Shown: piece by piece, positions 7,410 through 8,788 of the stretch | Layout: every line of letters begins with the position of its first letter | Numbering within the stretch: position 1 is the first letter of the stretch | Source: Candidatus Competibacteraceae bacterium | Lineage (GTDB): Bacteria; Pseudomonadota; Gammaproteobacteria; Competibacterales; Competibacteraceae | Reading direction: 5' to 3' | NCBI GenBank assembly: GCA_020445005.1 | Contig: JAGRHM010000304.1 | Location: 1 to 8,788 of the forward strand | Length of the DNA: 8,788 nt | Notes under the pieces: model-generated | Database searches by the model: none | What the model was told of the DNA's origin: nothing | What the model saw: only the letters and a program-made list of their open reading frames with translations | Program-made: the position numbers and the translations under genes

Positions 7410-7415
7410 ATTATA
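7410..7415 (-). promoter_or_regulatory. Candidate sigma-70 -10 element for the acyl reductase gene
   Basis: The minus strand reads TATAAT, a perfect -10 hexamer, in an AT-rich patch. Transcription would start near 7403 and give a leader of about 37 bases before the ATG at 7366. No good -35 lies at 16-18 bases upstream, so the promoter may need an activator or use another sigma factor. If it is correct, the long upstream ORF extension is not translated. Confidence 0.45.
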
Positions 7416-7560
7416 GATTTTACGATGCCGAAAATCTTTACTATGAGGATCGCCAAAGGAGTAGCCCCATGCCGGTACATGAGGAACCTCTTCATCGATA
7501 CAGTTTAGCGGCCAATTCAACAAAGTTCCCGGTAAACCGCGGGCTTAGAATGTATGCTTA

Positions 7561-7573
7561 TCCGGTGACCGGA
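7561..7573. promoter_or_regulatory. 13-bp perfect palindrome upstream of WS/DGAT, candidate operator
   Basis: TCCGGTGACCGGA has perfect 6-base arms around a central G. A related dyad, CGGT-AA-ACCG, lies at 7530-7539, with centres about 32-33 bp apart, close to three helical turns. Such a pair could bind a dimeric regulator near the acyltransferase promoter. The regulator is unknown. Confidence 0.4.
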
Positions 7574-7590
7574 TGGCATTAACCCAGCCC

Positions 7591-7603
7591 CTACCGAGGG
7601 TAG
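7591..7603 (+). promoter_or_regulatory. Small hairpin containing the WS/DGAT Shine-Dalgarno sequence
   Basis: CTACC-GAG-GGTAG is a perfect 5-bp inverted repeat with a 3-base loop. The likely Shine-Dalgarno GAGGG (7596-7600) lies in its loop and 3' arm, 11 bases before the ATG at 7612. An alternative pairing of GGG with CCC at 7608-7610 is also possible. Structure near the ribosome site could modulate translation; this is untested. Confidence 0.25.
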
Positions 7604-7611
7604 ATCTCCCA

Positions 7612-8788
7612 ATGCCCAGGAAAGAAGACAGCGAACGCATCTCCGGAATCGACACCGCCTGGTTGCGCATGGAACGACCGACCAATCTGATGATGATCAC
7701 CGGAGTGATGATCTTCGCCGAGCGACTGGATTATGAGCGGTTGCAGAGGGTCATCGAAACCCGGTTTCTTAAATACCACCGCTTCATGCAACGCGCCGTT
7801 CAAAAAAACGCTGGCGCTTTCTGGGAAAGCGACCCTCATTTTGATATCCGCCGGCATCTGCTGCGCACCGCGCTGCCCGGCCGGGCTGACCAGGCGGAGC
7901 TGCAATATCTAGCCAGCGATCTAATGAGCACGCCGCTGGATTTCTCCAAACCGTTATGGCAGTTCCATTTGGTCGAGGACTATCAGGGCGGCAGCGCCAT
8001 TATTTTGCGCATCCATCATTGCTACGCCGATGGCATCGCCCTGATTCACGTCCTGCTGTCCCTCACTGATCCCGCACCCGATGCGCCATCGTTGCCTGCT
8101 GAAGAAACTGAACACAGCGAGGAGGATGGAATTTTCCGCCGCTTTTTTGAACCGGTCGACAAATTGATGAGCGCCTTGAAAGTGGGGCGAGGACTGGTCG
8201 GCGAGGGTTTTGATCTGGTCCGGCATCCCACGCAAGCGCTGGATTATGCCCGCAACGGCGCACAACTGGCGGCGGAAATCGCCCGGCTGGCCCTGATGAA
8301 CGACGATTCCCCCACCCGCTTCAAGGGCGAGCTGGGCGTGACCAAGCGGGTCGCCTGGGCTGAACCGCTGAATCTGCCCGAAGTCAAGGCGGTCGCCAGA
8401 GTGCTAGGCGGCTCGGTCAATGATGTGTTGCTGGCTTGCGTCGCCGGTGCGTTGCGTGATTATCTTTTGGAACAGGGCGATCCAGTGCCTGGGAACCTGG
8501 AAGTGCGGGCGGTGATTCCGGTCAATCTGCGGCCGCTCGAGAAAGCCGCTAACCTGGGTAATTTCTTCGGCCTGGTGTTCCTGGCGCTGCCGGTGGGCAT
8601 CGCCAATCCGCTGGAGCGGGTGTACGAGGTGCGGCGGCGGATGAACGAACTAAAGGACTCCTACCAGCCGATCTTGGCCTTAGGTCTGCTGGGGGCCGCC
8701 GGTATGGGTCCCAATTTGTTACAACAGTCATTGCTGGAGATGTTGAGCAAAAAAGCTTCGGCGGTGATGACCAATGTGCCCGGCCCGC
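7612..8788 (+). CDS. Wax ester synthase / diacylglycerol acyltransferase (WS/DGAT), partial at C-terminus
   Basis: This acyltransferase transfers acyl-CoA to fatty alcohols (wax esters) and often to diacylglycerol (triacylglycerols) at the membrane or lipid inclusion surface. The first 392 residues are present; family members are about 450-480 long, so roughly 60-90 are missing. Visible motifs are PLW at 114-116, the catalytic HHCYADG (HHxxxDG, 135-141, proposed base His136), the ND motif at 270-271 in GGSVNDVLLACVAGAL, and TNVPGP at 387-392. The opening ISGIDTAWLRMERPTNLMMI is typical. The ATG at 7612 has GAGGG 11 bases upstream. An in-frame ATG at 7573 would add 13 residues but lacks a ribosome binding site. 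The divergent fatty alcohol-forming reductase supplies one substrate, which favours a wax ester role. Substrate preference cannot be read from sequence. Confidence 0.94.
   Translation, partial: MPRKEDSERISGIDTAWLRMERPTNLMMITGVMIFAERLDYERLQRVIETRFLKYHRFMQRAVQKNAGAFWESDPHFDIRRHLLRTALPGRADQAELQYLASDLMSTPLDFSKPLWQFHLVEDYQGGSAIILRIHHCYADGIALIHVLLSLTDPAPDAPSLPAEETEHSEEDGIFRRFFEPVDKLMSALKVGRGLVGEGFDLVRHPTQALDYARNGAQLAAEIARLALMNDDSPTRFKGELGVTKRVAWAEPLNLPEVKAVARVLGGSVNDVLLACVAGALRDYLLEQGDPVPGNLEVRAVIPVNLRPLEKAANLGNFFGLVFLALPVGIANPLERVYEVRRRMNELKDSYQPILALGLLGAAGMGPNLLQQSLLEMLSKKASAVMTNVPGP

Larger units (their letters stand above)
7367..7611. promoter_or_regulatory. Divergent control region between the acyl reductase and WS/DGAT genes
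   Basis: This 245-bp gap separates two genes that act in consecutive steps of wax ester synthesis, so shared regulation is likely. The half near the reductase is AT-rich and holds a perfect TATAAT on the minus strand. The half near the acyltransferase holds inverted repeats: GAGGAACCTC at 7481-7490, CGGT-AA-ACCG at 7530-7539 and TCCGGT-G-ACCGGA at 7561-7573. A plus-strand TAGAAT at 7546-7551 could be a -10 for the acyltransferase, but no good -35 precedes it. No convincing small ORF with a ribosome binding site was seen here. Confidence 0.6.

Noticed and set aside
7367..7495. 43-residue N-terminal extension of the acyl reductase from an ATG at 7495
   Set aside because: The Rossmann fold starts at the ATG at 7366, the length then agrees with the family, and the extension covers a likely TATAAT promoter element.
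1..8788. CRISPR arrays, insertion sequences, tRNA or rRNA genes, retroelement parts, phage genes
   Set aside because: None is seen on reading the window. Its coding content is ordinary metabolism and signalling, with no repeat arrays, transposase motifs or tRNA-like folds noticed.

Overview
The window is a gene-dense stretch of moderately GC-rich bacterial chromosome (estimated by eye, not computed). It holds seven protein genes, two of them cut by the window ends, and no RNA genes, mobile elements or CRISPR. The gene types suggest a lipid-storing gammaproteobacterium: a two-domain fatty acyl reductase of the Marinobacter type, a wax ester synthase/diacylglycerol acyltransferase (WS/DGAT), a PhaJ-like hydratase and an electron transfer flavoprotein. 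A Competibacter/Contendobacter-like origin is a guess from general resemblance only.

Layout. Positions 1-608 (minus) hold the ETF beta subunit, missing its C-terminus. A 140-bp divergent regulatory gap with a 13-bp palindrome separates it from a MaoC-type (R)-enoyl-CoA hydratase gene (749-1207, plus). The hydratase gene converges, one base apart, on a minus-strand block. In transcription order that block is: fatty acyl reductase (7366-5381), BCP/PrxQ peroxiredoxin (5339-4878), PP2C phosphatase (4810-3953) and a large membrane Ser/Thr kinase with a C-terminal formylglycine-generating-enzyme-like domain (3905-1209). The gaps in the block are 41, 67 and 47 bases and no convincing terminator is seen in them, so the four genes could share a transcript. 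A 245-bp divergent control region (7367-7611) then leads to the WS/DGAT gene (7612 to the window end, plus).

How the genes fit together. The reductase makes fatty alcohols from acyl-CoA or acyl-ACP, and the WS/DGAT joins them to acyl-CoA as wax esters. The divergent pair is therefore a compact wax ester module. ETF beta carries electrons from acyl-CoA dehydrogenases, and the hydratase handles enoyl-CoA intermediates, possibly feeding PHA synthesis, so the flanks also concern fatty acid flux. The phosphatase and kinase form a reversible phosphorylation pair, with the kinase likely sensing something in the periplasm through its FGE-like domain. That this pair controls lipid storage is inferred from position alone.

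The most notable points are the kinase's FGE-like domain, which lacks the catalytic cysteine pair and has a C-terminus resembling diversity-generating-retroelement target proteins; the signalling pair downstream of a wax ester gene; and the palindromes and SD-overlapping hairpins in the two divergent control regions.
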